Source of the DNA: CAVRIA01 sp963721115
GTDB taxonomy: Bacteria; Desulfobacterota; Binatia; HRBIN30; CADEER01
Assembly: GCA_963721115.1 (NCBI GenBank)
Contig: CAVRIA010000014.1
Span: 124,001-188,000, forward strand
DNA: 64,000 nt
Direction of reading: 5' to 3'
Made by a program: the position numbers and the translations under genes. This document shows, piece by piece, positions 52,843-62,197 of this stretch. The notes below the pieces were generated by a model. The model was not told the DNA's origin. It made no database searches and worked only from the letters and a program-made list of their open reading frames with translations. Numbering within the stretch: the first letter of the stretch is position 1; every line of letters begins with the position of its first letter.

Positions 52843-54259
52843 AGGCGGCGCGCCGCGCGTCGCGGTGGTGGGCGGCGGCATCGCCGGCCTGGCGGCGGCG
52901 CACCGGCTGCTCGAGCTGGCCGGCGAGCGCAATCGGCCGATCGCCCTACGGCTCTTCGAGGCCGGGTCGCGCCTCGGCGGCACCATCCGCACGGAGCGCA
53001 CCGACGGCTTCGTGCTCGAGGGCGGTCCCGACTCCTTCCTGTCCGAGAAGCCGGCGGCGCTGCGCCTGTGCGAGCGGCTCGGCATCACCGACCGGCTGGT
53101 CGGCACGCGGGAGGAGTTTCGGCGCACCTACGTCGTGCACGCCGGGCGCCTTCATCCCCTGCCCGACGGCTTCCTGCTGCTGGCGCCGACGCGATTCTGG
53201 CCGCTGCTCACGACGCCGCTCTTCTCCTGGCCGGGCAAGCTGCGCATGGCGCTCGACCTGGTGCTGCCGCGCGGCGGCGCACCGGACGACGAGAGCCTCG
53301 GCTCCTTCGTCACCCGGCGGCTCGGAACGCAGGCCCTGGAGCGAGTCGCGCAGCCGCTGGTAGGCGGCATCTACACCGCCGATCCCGACCGCTTGAGCCT
53401 CGCCGCCACCATGCCGCGCTTTCTCGAGATGGAGCGGCGCGACCGCAGCATCATCGCCGCCATGTGGAAGCAGCAACGCCGCGCCGCGCGCCAGTCCGCT
53501 CCGACCAGCGGCGCGCGCTGGAGCCTGTTCGTCAGCTTCGCCGACGGCATGCAGTCGCTGGTCGACGAGCTGGCGCGCCGCCTCCCCGAGGGCGCCGTGC
53601 AGCTGGCGACGCCGATCCGGTCGGTGCGGCGAACCGAGCGCGGCTGGCGCCTCGGCGAGGACGCCGACTGCGACGCGGTGATCCTCGCCACCCCGGCGCA
53701 CGCCAGCGCCCCCCTGCTCGAGACCGAGAACGCCGCCCTGGCCGCCGAGCTGCGCGCCATTCCGTACGCCTCGTCCGCCACCGTCACCCTCGCCTACCGC
53801 CGCGAGGACGTTCCGCACCCGCTGGACGGCTTCGGCTTCGTCGTTCCGGCGGTGGAGAACCGGCGCCTCGTCGCGTGCACGTTCAGCAGCCTCAAGTACC
53901 CGGGCCGCGCCCCGGCGGAGTTCGTGCTGCTGCGCTCGTTCGTCGGCGGCGCCCTGCAGCCGCAGCTCTTCGCGCAGGACGACGCGTCGATGATCGCCGC
54001 CGTGCGCGCCGAGCTCGCCGACCTGCTCGGCATCCGCTCCGATCCGGTCCTCACCCGCGTCAATCGCTACCCGGACGCCATGCCGCAGTATCACGTCGGC
54101 CACCTCGATCGCGTCGCGCGGATCGACCGCCACGTCGCCGCGCTGCCGGGCCTGGCCCTCGCCGGCAGCGCCTACCGCGGCGTCGGCATCCCGGACTGCA
54201 TCCGCACCGGCGAAGAGGCGGCCGAGTCGGTTCTCGACTTCCTGCCGGCCCTGCCGTGA
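52826..54259 (+). CDS. hemG: Protoporphyrinogen/coproporphyrinogen oxidase (HemG/HemY type)
   Basis: 477 residues. FAD motif VAVVGGGIAGLAAAHRLLE, EAGSRLGGTIRTERTDGF, EGGPDSFLSEKPAALRLCER, GTQALERVAQPLVGGIYTAD and the C-terminal FAD segment GLALAGSAYRGVGIPDCIRT. This is the oxygen-dependent HemY-type enzyme. It overlaps hemH by 17 bases and ends the hemDEHG operon at a strong terminator. Confidence 0.93.
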   Translation: MSPAREGGAPRVAVVGGGIAGLAAAHRLLELAGERNRPIALRLFEAGSRLGGTIRTERTDGFVLEGGPDSFLSEKPAALRLCERLGITDRLVGTREEFRRTYVVHAGRLHPLPDGFLLLAPTRFWPLLTTPLFSWPGKLRMALDLVLPRGGAPDDESLGSFVTRRLGTQALERVAQPLVGGIYTADPDRLSLAATMPRFLEMERRDRSIIAAMWKQQRRAARQSAPTSGARWSLFVSFADGMQSLVDELARRLPEGAVQLATPIRSVRRTERGWRLGEDADCDAVILATPAHASAPLLETENAALAAELRAIPYASSATVTLAYRREDVPHPLDGFGFVVPAVENRRLVACTFSSLKYPGRAPAEFVLLRSFVGGALQPQLFAQDDASMIAAVRAELADLLGIRSDPVLTRVNRYPDAMPQYHVGHLDRVARIDRHVAALPGLALAGSAYRGVGIPDCIRTGEEAAESVLDFLPALP

Positions 54260-54261
54260 GC

Positions 54262-54299
54262 AAAAAAAAGCCCGCGGCGTCTCCGCCGCGGGCTTTTTT
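54262..54299. terminator. Bidirectional intrinsic terminator
   Basis: GCCCGCGGCG (54270-54279) pairs with CGCCGCGGGC (54284-54293) around TCTC-like loop bases, with an A run (54262-54269) before and TTTTTT (54294-54299) after. It serves both the haem operon and the convergent secreted-protein gene at 54329. Confidence 0.92.
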
Positions 54300-54328
54300 C
54301 AATGTGGTACGCGTCGTCCGCGATGCGA

Positions 54329-54901
54329 TTACGGAACCAGCAGACCGGCCTTCGCCACCGCCGTCGTTCCGGCCATGAGACCGACCTCGCCGAGGATGAT
54401 GGAGGTGTTGTTGCCCGTCGAGATCGCTCCCGGAACCAGCGTGTTGAGCGTGGTCTTGAGCTTGCACTTGCCCTTGGCGACCGTACAGGTGGCCCCGGGG
54501 ATCGGGAAGTTGGTAAGCGAAACCGTGGTGCAACGGGCACTCACCGTGCAGTCGTCCGTGCTCGACCGGAACGACGCATAGGCCTGCAGGACCGTACCGT
54601 CCGGACAGTTCTCGAGCCCGCCGAGCTTCACGCTGAGCGCCAGGTCGTCCTTCGCCTTCGCCGCGACCTTGCCACTGCCCTTGTCGCCGAACTGGCACGT
54701 GGTCGAGCTGGACTCGGGGCAGGCCGGCAGGGCGAGCCCGCCGCCGGTCATTTCGCTGTTCGCCGTGCACACGGCCACGTCATGTACCATGGTTGCCTGG
54801 TACTTGTTGGCCTTCTTCGGCTCTCCATCGGCACCGAAGGCCATCGTCGCCGCGAGGCCGACCGCGAGCACACCGGCCCCAACCAAATGAATCCTACGCA
54901 T
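54329..54901 (-). CDS. Secreted Cys-containing hypothetical protein
   Basis: 190 residues. A clean signal peptide (RRIHLVGAGVLAVGLAATMAF with cleavage near GADG) and AGGGGG before the ATG at 54901. The mature part has seven or eight cysteines (VAVCTAN, PACPESSSTTCQFGDKG, DDCTVSARCTTV, GATCTVAKGKCKLK) and conserved KVAAKAKDDLALSVKL. No named family, but its strand-like pattern and Cys spacing suggest an exported disulfide-bonded domain. Confidence 0.7.
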   Translation of the reverse strand: MRRIHLVGAGVLAVGLAATMAFGADGEPKKANKYQATMVHDVAVCTANSEMTGGGLALPACPESSSTTCQFGDKGSGKVAAKAKDDLALSVKLGGLENCPDGTVLQAYASFRSSTDDCTVSARCTTVSLTNFPIPGATCTVAKGKCKLKTTLNTLVPGAISTGNNTSIILGEVGLMAGTTAVAKAGLLVP

Positions 54902-55292
54902 GTTACCCCCTTTTCGTCTTCGTTCGCGGGTCCCGCGAACATGTCCCAATGATTTCGGTTTGCGGAATTGCAAACCGTGTCCCAAGCAATTCACGGCCAC
55001 CCACAGCCGCGGGCGCATTGAACGCGACGCGCATAGCTCTGTCAAGTGTGAATGCCCTCGGGGCGGAATTTTTTCGCTTCGGCGGCCCCGGAGGCCGCTC
55101 TCGCCTAGAACGACCTGTCGCCGGACACCTCAAATGACTTGTGCTCTTCCACCTCTTCCGCCTTGCGTATTGCCTCGATACGGGGTTAGATCAACTCATC
55201 TTTTTCAACTGGCAACGCGAAAACAAAAGGCCCCTGGATGCTGATGCGGCGGGAGGAAGGCGGAGAACGAGGGCGCCAAGGATGACGATTTC

Positions 55293-57392
55293 ATGGATCA
55301 TTTGTCCTGCGCACCCCCAAAGTCGCATGGCTGGGCGGTTGTCACACTCCTCCTGGCCGTTCTGCTCTTCTTGTCTCTCGGCCGGCGCCCAGCATCGGCC
55401 GACGGCGGCGATTTCTCCATCGACTTCGCCGCCGCCGGACCACTGACGTACAACCACGCGACCGGTGGAGGTGCCTTCAACGACGGCACCATCGGGGATG
55501 ACAAGGACGTCGTCGAGTCGCTCGAGGGCGGCAGCTTCACGTGCGGCGATACGGTCACCTTCCTCAGCGAGATCACCGTCGACGCCAGCCCGACCGCCGC
55601 CAACCAGACGATCGAGATCACGTACGACTTCGCAGCCAACACGACCGGGCAACCCGGCCTTGCGTACGCCGACATCACCGACGTCGCCATCAACTACGGC
55701 AGCGTCGAGAACGGCGGAGGAGGAGGGGCCGGAACGTTCGGCGCCGATACCGGGATCTCGGACGACGGCGGGAGCACGGCGCTCACCGTCTCCAAGACCT
55801 TCGTTCCCGCCGGCTCGAGCGTCTTCGGAACGCCCGCCTCGACCGATATCGTTTTGGTCGTCCGGATCGACGACCTCGAGGCGAGCGAGAAGGTCGTGCT
55901 GCGGGTGAACGCGCTGCTGGCCTGCGATCCGGGAAGCGGTCCGACGGGCAACCTTCAGGCCTCCGTCTCCTCCGCGCAGGTCGTGTCTCCCGCGACCGAT
56001 GCGATCTCCGTGGGAGCGCAGACCATCTCTCTCAAGAGTCCAGGCTCCGTGATCGCGGCGAATACGCCGACCGCCACGCCAACATTGACACCGACCCTGA
56101 CACCGACGCTGACACCCACCAGCACCCCGACGGCCACCCCGAGCCAGACGCCGACCAGCACTCCGACCCAGACGCCCACGAATACGCCGACCACGACACC
56201 GACGCTGACACCCACCAGCACCCCGACGGCTACCCCGAGCCAGACGCCGACCAGCACTCCGACCCAGACGCCCACGAATACGCCGACCACGACACCGACG
56301 CTGACACCCACCAGCACCCCGACGGCCACCCCGAGCCAGACGCCGACCAGCACTCCGACCCAGACGTCTGCGAACACGCCGACCGAAACCCCCACCCTGA
56401 CGCCCACGAACACCCCGACGGCCACCCCGAGCCAGACGCCGACCAGTACTCCGACCCAGACGTCTGCGAACACGCCGACCGAAACCCCCACCCTGACGCC
56501 CACGAACACCCCGACGGCCACCCCGAGCCAGACGCCGACCAGTACTCCGACCCAGACGTCTGCGAATACGCCGACCGAGACCCCCACCCTGACGCCTACG
56601 AACACCCCGACGGCCACCCCGAGCCAGACGCCGACCAGCACTCCGACCCAGACAGCTGCGAATACGCCGACCGAGACCCCCACCCTGACGCCTACGAGCA
56701 CCCCGACGGCCACCCCGAGCCAGACGCCGACCAGCACTCCGACCCAGACGTCTGCGAATACGCCGACCGAGACCCCCACCCTGACGCCTACGAACACCCC
56801 GACGGCCACCCCGAGCCAGACACCCACGGTTACGCCGACCGCAACACCCACGAGCACCCCCACGGTGACGGCGACGTTCGAGGAGTTCACTCCCGAGCCC
56901 GAGCTGGGGCCGGATATCGCGATCCGCAAGCGCTTCCAGGGACCTTGTCAGGCTGGCAAGACCTGCGTTTTCACCCTCCTCCTCAGCAACGTCGGCGACG
57001 CCGCCACCGGCGGTCCGATCACGGTCACCGACTCCCTGCCGGCGCGCCTGACCCTGGTATCGGCGTCGGGAACGAGCTGGGATTGCAGCGCATCGACCCT
57101 GACCCAGGTCAGCTGTGTCTATCCCGGCGCGCCGCCGCTGTCTCCCGGGCATTCACTTCCCGTGATCACAGTGGTCGTCAACGTCCTGCCCGGCACCGGG
57201 TTCTTCATCCAGAACACGGCGCTCGGGCACACGGACGGCGATCTGAACCCGGACAACGATACGGACTCGGACACGCTCGACCTGGCGCCGGTCGCGCCGG
57301 CGCCGACCCTGTCGGGTGCCGGCTTCGCCGCCGCGCTGCTGCTCCTGTTGGGCGTCGCGCTGATCGGAATCCGCAAGCGCCGCTCCTTCTGA
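55293..57392 (+). CDS. Surface protein: Thr/Pro tandem-repeat stalk, DUF11-like domain, C-terminal sorting-like tail
   Basis: 699 residues. Signal peptide (WAVVTLLLAVLLFLSLGRRP), a 200-residue N-terminal domain (FSIDFAAAGPLTYNH ... VVLRVNALLACDPG), about eight copies of a 32-residue Thr/Pro repeat (unit like TPTLTPTNTPTATPSQTPTS), a DUF11-like domain (PDIAIRKRFQGPCQAGKTC, TVTDSLPARLTLVSASG), then PAPTLSGAGFAAALLLLLGV and the basic end RKRRSF. The tail resembles IPTL/PEP-CTERM sorting signals. The 391-base leader 54902-55292 holds no recognised gene. Confidence 0.8.
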   Translation: MDHLSCAPPKSHGWAVVTLLLAVLLFLSLGRRPASADGGDFSIDFAAAGPLTYNHATGGGAFNDGTIGDDKDVVESLEGGSFTCGDTVTFLSEITVDASPTAANQTIEITYDFAANTTGQPGLAYADITDVAINYGSVENGGGGGAGTFGADTGISDDGGSTALTVSKTFVPAGSSVFGTPASTDIVLVVRIDDLEASEKVVLRVNALLACDPGSGPTGNLQASVSSAQVVSPATDAISVGAQTISLKSPGSVIAANTPTATPTLTPTLTPTLTPTSTPTATPSQTPTSTPTQTPTNTPTTTPTLTPTSTPTATPSQTPTSTPTQTPTNTPTTTPTLTPTSTPTATPSQTPTSTPTQTSANTPTETPTLTPTNTPTATPSQTPTSTPTQTSANTPTETPTLTPTNTPTATPSQTPTSTPTQTSANTPTETPTLTPTNTPTATPSQTPTSTPTQTAANTPTETPTLTPTSTPTATPSQTPTSTPTQTSANTPTETPTLTPTNTPTATPSQTPTVTPTATPTSTPTVTATFEEFTPEPELGPDIAIRKRFQGPCQAGKTCVFTLLLSNVGDAATGGPITVTDSLPARLTLVSASGTSWDCSASTLTQVSCVYPGAPPLSPGHSLPVITVVVNVLPGTGFFIQNTALGHTDGDLNPDNDTDSDTLDLAPVAPAPTLSGAGFAAALLLLLGVALIGIRKRRSF
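56089..56868 (+). repeat. 96-bp tandem repeat encoding the Thr/Pro stalk
   Basis: About eight imperfect copies of a 96-base unit (32 codons) with the core GACCAGCACTCCGACCCAGA. Copies differ at a few fixed places (CCCACGAATACG versus TCTGCGAACACG; ACCAGC versus ACGAAC), which shows local homogenisation. Two other reading frames also stay open through the repeat because of its composition. Confidence 0.85.
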
Positions 57393-57588
57393 TCAGGCGC
57401 CCCGAGCTGATTTCCTCGGCGCTCGGGCCGCGGTCCTCGAGACCGCGGCCCGCTCCCTCCCGCGGATCGCCTGTCCCGCAGTAGAGTGCTGCGTCTGTCG
57501 ATCCCGAAGCGCGCTCAGTGATCGCGCACCGGCTTTGCGTTTCTCCGTTCTCCTGCGCTAAGCCTGCGGCCACCTCACGCAGCGACGG

Positions 57589-58995
57589 ATGGACAAGCTA
57601 TCGGACAGCGCCGCGGCGGCGGTGCGGGACATCGCGGACGGGGCATCCGTCGTGATCGGCGGCTTCGGTCCCATCCAGGGGTGGCCGGTCAGCCTGATCA
57701 AGGCGCTGCGCGAGCACGGCGCGCGCGACCTCACGCTGATCATGAACACTCCCGGGGTGGGTCCGCTGACGCCGCAGATCCTGGCCGAGAGCGGTCAGAT
57801 CCGAAAGCTGATCGCCACCTACGCCGCCTACCCGACCCGGCGCACGCCGGTCGAAGAACGCATCCGGGACGGCGCCATCGAGCTCGAGCTGGTGCCGCAG
57901 GGAACGCTGGTGGAACGTCTGCGAGCGGGCGGCGCCGGCCTGGCCGCCTTCTACACGCCGACCAGCGTCGGAACACCAATCGCGGCGGGCAAGGAAGAGC
58001 GCCAGTTCGGCGGCCAGCGCTACGTCCTGGAGAGAGCGCTGCGCGCCGACTTCGCGTTCGTCCGCGCCGCGCGGGCGGATCGCCACGGCAACCTCGTCTA
58101 CCGGCGCGGCTCGCGCAACTTCAACCCGGTCTTCGCCACCGCCGCCGCGGTCACCGTCGCCGAGGTCGACGACGTGGTCGAGCCGGGCGCGATCGACCCC
58201 GAGGCGGTGGTCACGCCCGGCATCTTCGTCGACCGCGTCGTGCGCACCGAGGAGACGATGGACGACGCGGCCCTGCTGGCGCTGTCGCGGAAGTACGGCA
58301 AGCCGCAGCGGCTCGAGGCGCGCCACGCTCCCGGCGCTCCCCCCGGGCTGACGCCGGAGCTCATGGCCTACAAGGCGTCGACCCTCCTGCGACCGGGAGA
58401 GCACGTCAACCTGGGCCTCGGCCTCCCCACTCTCATCTCCAACTTCATCGGCGCCGAGCACGACGTGACCCTGCACGCCGAGAACGGCATCCTCGGCTAT
58501 GGGCCGCTGGCGGCGGAGGGAGAGGAGGATCTCCATCTCTACAACGCCAGCGGCCAGCTCGTCAGCCTGCTGCCGGGCGCGAGCTTCTTCCACAGCGCCG
58601 ACGCCTTCGCCATGGCGCGCAGCGGTCGCGTCAGCACCGTCGTTTTGGGCGGGTTCCAGGTGGCGGAGAACGGCGACCTGGCAAACTGGAACGTACCCTC
58701 GACCGGCGTCGGCGGCATCGGCGGCGCCATGGACCTGGCCGCCGGCAGCGCGCGCCTGATCATCGTCATGTTCCACACCGACCGCGACGGTCGTCCGAAG
58801 CTGCTGCAGCGCTGCACGTATCCCCTCACCGCGATCGGGTGCGTGCGCACCGTGGTGACGGACCTGGCGCTGATCGACATCGATGCGGACGGGTTCCTGG
58901 TGCGCGAGATCGCTCCGGGCGTCGGACTCGAGGACGTCCGCGCCGTAACCGGCGCTCCGCTGCGCGTCGCCGGCGACCTGCGCGAAATGGTGTGA
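57589..58995 (+). CDS. Fused 3-oxoacid CoA-transferase (A and B subunits)
   Basis: 468 residues. The first half is the A-type domain (ASVVIGGFGPIQGWPVSLIK, FYTPTSVGTPIAAGKEER, FVRAARADRHGNLVYR). The second half is the B-type domain (RPGEHVNLGLGLPTLISNF, HAENGILGYGP with the catalytic Glu, MDLAAGSARLIIVMFHTDRD, CVRTVVTDLALIDID). The two are joined without a break, as in SCOT-type enzymes. It moves CoA between succinyl-CoA and a 3-oxo or related acid. The acid used is not fixed by the sequence. Confidence 0.9.
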   Translation: MDKLSDSAAAAVRDIADGASVVIGGFGPIQGWPVSLIKALREHGARDLTLIMNTPGVGPLTPQILAESGQIRKLIATYAAYPTRRTPVEERIRDGAIELELVPQGTLVERLRAGGAGLAAFYTPTSVGTPIAAGKEERQFGGQRYVLERALRADFAFVRAARADRHGNLVYRRGSRNFNPVFATAAAVTVAEVDDVVEPGAIDPEAVVTPGIFVDRVVRTEETMDDAALLALSRKYGKPQRLEARHAPGAPPGLTPELMAYKASTLLRPGEHVNLGLGLPTLISNFIGAEHDVTLHAENGILGYGPLAAEGEEDLHLYNASGQLVSLLPGASFFHSADAFAMARSGRVSTVVLGGFQVAENGDLANWNVPSTGVGGIGGAMDLAAGSARLIIVMFHTDRDGRPKLLQRCTYPLTAIGCVRTVVTDLALIDIDADGFLVREIAPGVGLEDVRAVTGAPLRVAGDLREMV

Positions 58996-59060
58996 TTCCG
59001 CCGCGGGGAAGTCACGGCCGGCTTGTCCGAGCTGGTTTCTTCATCTAATGAGGACCGTCA

Positions 59061-59654
59061 GTGTTGCTGTTCGATGGGCCGGCGCCAGCCGACAGGTTCC
59101 CCGGGGAGATTCGCGCACCCGAGCGCGCGCTACCGCGCTACGCGCGGGAGCGGCGCTTTCCTCCGTACCGCTACGTTCCCGGCCTGCACCCGCACCCGGT
59201 GCGCGACCCGGCCGGACATTCCTACGATCCGCGACGGTCCGTCGGACGCCAGGCGGACTGGGACCCTCTGTCGTGGCGGACTCTCCGCGAATGGACGTGG
59301 GGAATCGATCTGTTCAACGCCTTCTATTTCTGGGAGGCCCACGAGGCGTGGGAAGGGCTGTGGGCAGTCAAGCAACGGACGAGCGCGCCGGCGATGACCT
59401 TGCAGGGGCTGATCCAGGTCGCGGCGGCGCTGTTGAAGGTTCACCTCCGATCGGTCGCGGGGGCCAGCAGCCTCGCGGGCGACGGACTGACGAAGCTGGA
59501 AGGAACCGCGGCGACGGCCCCCGTACAGCTCGGGCTCGACGTCGCCGCTACGGCCGTCGCCTTTCGAAACTATTTTCGTCCGCTCGCGCAGCGGACCCTA
59601 CCGCCACTGGATGCTTCGGTGCCCGTCTTACGCCTCGCCGCGGAGGCCGCGTGA
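59061..59654 (+). CDS. DUF309 family protein
   Basis: 197 residues from GTG 59061. FNAFYFWEAHEAWEGLWAVK and MTLQGLIQVAAALLKVH are the two conserved helices of DUF309, carrying the HExxE-like cluster. The N-terminal 60 residues are Pro/Arg-rich with several His. Function is not established. Confidence 0.83.
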   Translation: MLLFDGPAPADRFPGEIRAPERALPRYARERRFPPYRYVPGLHPHPVRDPAGHSYDPRRSVGRQADWDPLSWRTLREWTWGIDLFNAFYFWEAHEAWEGLWAVKQRTSAPAMTLQGLIQVAAALLKVHLRSVAGASSLAGDGLTKLEGTAATAPVQLGLDVAATAVAFRNYFRPLAQRTLPPLDASVPVLRLAAEAA

Positions 59655-59759
59655 GGTCGCGTCGGATGTCGGAACTCGCGACATCGAGATGCGCCCCGGC
59701 CCGGTGGCGGAGGCGATGTCACGTCTGGGCAAGCGGGGGGGACGGTGGGAGGAGATTTG

Positions 59760-62177
59760 ATGCGGAAGATCATGCTGATCAACGTGACCCACGCCGAAGA
59801 GAGCCGGGTCGGAATCATCAGCGAGGGAGTGCTCGAATCCTTTGAAATCGAGTCTCTGAGTCGAGAACATCTCAAGGGCAACATGTACAAGGCCACCGTG
59901 CACCGGATTCATCCGGCGCTCGAGGCCGCCTTCGTGGACATCGGCGCCGAACGCGACGCCTTTCTTCCGCTCGACGAGATCTGCTTTCGCAACCTGCGCA
60001 ATCCGCCGCCGCCGCCGACAGGCGACGGAAGCGAGAACGGCAGGAAGCGGCGGCGCATCCGTGACGTCCTGCGGCCGGGCGAGGAGATTCTCGTCCAGAT
60101 CACCAAGGAGCAGTTCGCCAACAAGCCGCCGACGCTGACGACCTTCTACTCCTTGCCCGGGCGCTATCTGGTGCTCCTGCCCGGCTCCGACGATACCGGC
60201 ATCTCGCGGCGCATCGAGGGGGACGACAGAACCCGCCTGCGCAAGCTGGTCGCTCAGCTGGCTCCGCCGGACGGCTTCGGTGTCATCGTTCGCACCGCCG
60301 CCGGGGTCGACGAGGACTCGGGGGAGCTGAGCCGCGACCTGAGCTACCTGCTGCGCCTTTGGGAAAACGTCCAGCAGGCGGCCGAGTCGAAGCGCGCCCC
60401 CGCCCTCGTGTACCGGGAGCACGACATCGTGCTGCGCACGATCCGCGACTTCTTCACCCCGGACATCGACGAGATCCACGTCGACAACGAGGACGTCTTC
60501 CAGCGGGCGCGCGATTTCCTCCACAACGTCATGCCCGGCAAGGAGCACGTCCTGCACCTGTACCAGGGCGACCAACCGATCTTCTCGGCGTTCGACGTCG
60601 AGTCGCAGATCGAGTCGGTGTTCAAGCGCCGCGTGCCGCTGCGCTCGGGGGGCAGCATCGTGATCGACGGCGCCGAGGCGTTGACGGCCATCGATGTGAA
60701 CTCCGGCGGCTCCGTGCGCGGTCCCAACCCCGAGGAGACGGCGTTCCGTACCAACCAGGAGGCGGTCTCCGAGGTCACGCGACAGCTCCGGCTGCGCGAC
60801 ATCGGCGGGCTGATCGTCATCGATTTCATCGACATGCGCGACAGCGCGCACATCTACGAGATCGAGCGCTCCATGCGCGACGCCATGCACATGGACAAGG
60901 CGCGCCATGAGGTCGGCCGCATCTCGCGCCTCGGCCTGATGGAGATCTCCCGCCAGCGGCTCCGACCGGCGGCCATGGCGACGACCTATACGGCCTGTCC
61001 CATGTGCGAGGGACACGGCGCGATCCGCACTGTCGAGTCGGCGGCGCTGGTGGCCCTGCGCAAGATCCACAACCGCGTCTCGCACGGTGACGTCGCGGCG
61101 CTGCGCGTCGAGCTACCGGCGAGCGTCGCCGTATACCTCCTCAACCAGAAGCGCGACGAGCTGGCGCGCCTCGAGCAGCGGTACAACACGCGCATCCAGG
61201 TCAACCTGAGCGAGAACCTCATGCCGCATCAGGTAGAGATCGAGGCGCGACAGCGGCCGGCGGTCGAGAAGGCGGCGGCGAAGGTGGCGCCCGGGGCCGC
61301 CGCCAAGGTCGAGGCTGCCGCCGCCCCGGAGAACGGCGACGCGACGGCGGGGAACGGTTCTTCGAAGAAGAAGCGGCGGCGCCGGGGGCGCCGCAAGGGC
61401 TCCGGGCTGCGCGCCGCGGCAGCCATCGGCGAGGCGCTGGCCACCCTCGGCAGGAGCGTCCGCTCCGCAAGGGAAGACACGGCGCCGGGAACCGAGGCCG
61501 CCGCCGGCGCCGCGGCGCCCGCGCTCGATGAATCCACGCCCGCCGAGACGATCTCGAATGGCCGGGCGTCGGAGGTCATGGCGTCGGCTCCCGCCGTCGC
61601 ACAGCCGGCCGCCTCGCCCGGCCGCTCCTCGTCCCGCCGCCGGCGCGGCGGCCGGCGCCGCCGCGCGGCGGAGCCTCAGGCCGCGCATCCGGCCGCCGCG
61701 GGCGTGCCCTCGGTCGCCCCCGAGCCTGCCGTGACCACCCCGTCCACGGAAACAGCCGGCGCTCTCTCCCGGCAGCCCTCCACGGCACCGTCGCCACCCG
61801 AGCCGACGGCTGTCGAGAAGCCCGCTCCGAAAGTGGACGAGCCGGTTGCCGGTCGAGGCGAAGCGAGCATGCGAGTCGAGGCCGAGGCGCCGCGGCAGCG
61901 ACGGACCGGGACGACGAGTCGGGGCCGGGCGCGAAAGAGCGTTCCGGTCGTCGACGCCACTCCCGGCGAGACGCCACAGCCGAAAGGGGCGTCGCGCCGC
62001 CGGACCTCCCGCAAGACCGCAGCTTCGACCGCAAAGGAAGGCACGAGCAAGGCGACCGCTGCGGCGGTCAAGGCGCGCAAGACACCTTCGTCATCGACGT
62101 CGCGCAAGCGGGCGGCGAGCGGCGCGACGAAGCGCAAGCGGGACGCTGCCGGATCGACCCCGTCCGAGTCCGATTGA
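59760..62177 (+). CDS. Ribonuclease E/G family protein
   Basis: 805 residues. S1 domain (LKGNMYKATVHRIHPALEAA to EILVQITKEQ), RNase-H-like and DNase-I-like catalytic region with AIDVNSGGSVRG and VIDFIDMRD (the two metal-binding Asp), Zn-link CPMCEGHG, and QVNLSENLMPHQVEIE. The last 290 residues are Ala/Arg/Ser-rich and probably disordered, like the degradosome-binding tail of RNase E. GGGAGGAG before ATG 59760. It processes rRNA, tRNA and mRNA at the membrane or in the cytoplasm. Confidence 0.93.
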   Translation: MRKIMLINVTHAEESRVGIISEGVLESFEIESLSREHLKGNMYKATVHRIHPALEAAFVDIGAERDAFLPLDEICFRNLRNPPPPPTGDGSENGRKRRRIRDVLRPGEEILVQITKEQFANKPPTLTTFYSLPGRYLVLLPGSDDTGISRRIEGDDRTRLRKLVAQLAPPDGFGVIVRTAAGVDEDSGELSRDLSYLLRLWENVQQAAESKRAPALVYREHDIVLRTIRDFFTPDIDEIHVDNEDVFQRARDFLHNVMPGKEHVLHLYQGDQPIFSAFDVESQIESVFKRRVPLRSGGSIVIDGAEALTAIDVNSGGSVRGPNPEETAFRTNQEAVSEVTRQLRLRDIGGLIVIDFIDMRDSAHIYEIERSMRDAMHMDKARHEVGRISRLGLMEISRQRLRPAAMATTYTACPMCEGHGAIRTVESAALVALRKIHNRVSHGDVAALRVELPASVAVYLLNQKRDELARLEQRYNTRIQVNLSENLMPHQVEIEARQRPAVEKAAAKVAPGAAAKVEAAAAPENGDATAGNGSSKKKRRRRGRRKGSGLRAAAAIGEALATLGRSVRSAREDTAPGTEAAAGAAAPALDESTPAETISNGRASEVMASAPAVAQPAASPGRSSSRRRRGGRRRRAAEPQAAHPAAAGVPSVAPEPAVTTPSTETAGALSRQPSTAPSPPEPTAVEKPAPKVDEPVAGRGEASMRVEAEAPRQRRTGTTSRGRARKSVPVVDATPGETPQPKGASRRRTSRKTAASTAKEGTSKATAAAVKARKTPSSSTSRKRAASGATKRKRDAAGSTPSESD

Positions 62178-62197
62178 GCGCCGCTCGCGCGTTCCGG

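Noticed and set aside
55541..57484. Long alternative frames across the Thr/Pro repeat (Asp/His-rich on plus, Val/Gly-rich on minus)
   Set aside because: They arise from the repeat composition; the frame from 55293 alone has a signal peptide, a DUF11-like domain and a membrane tail.
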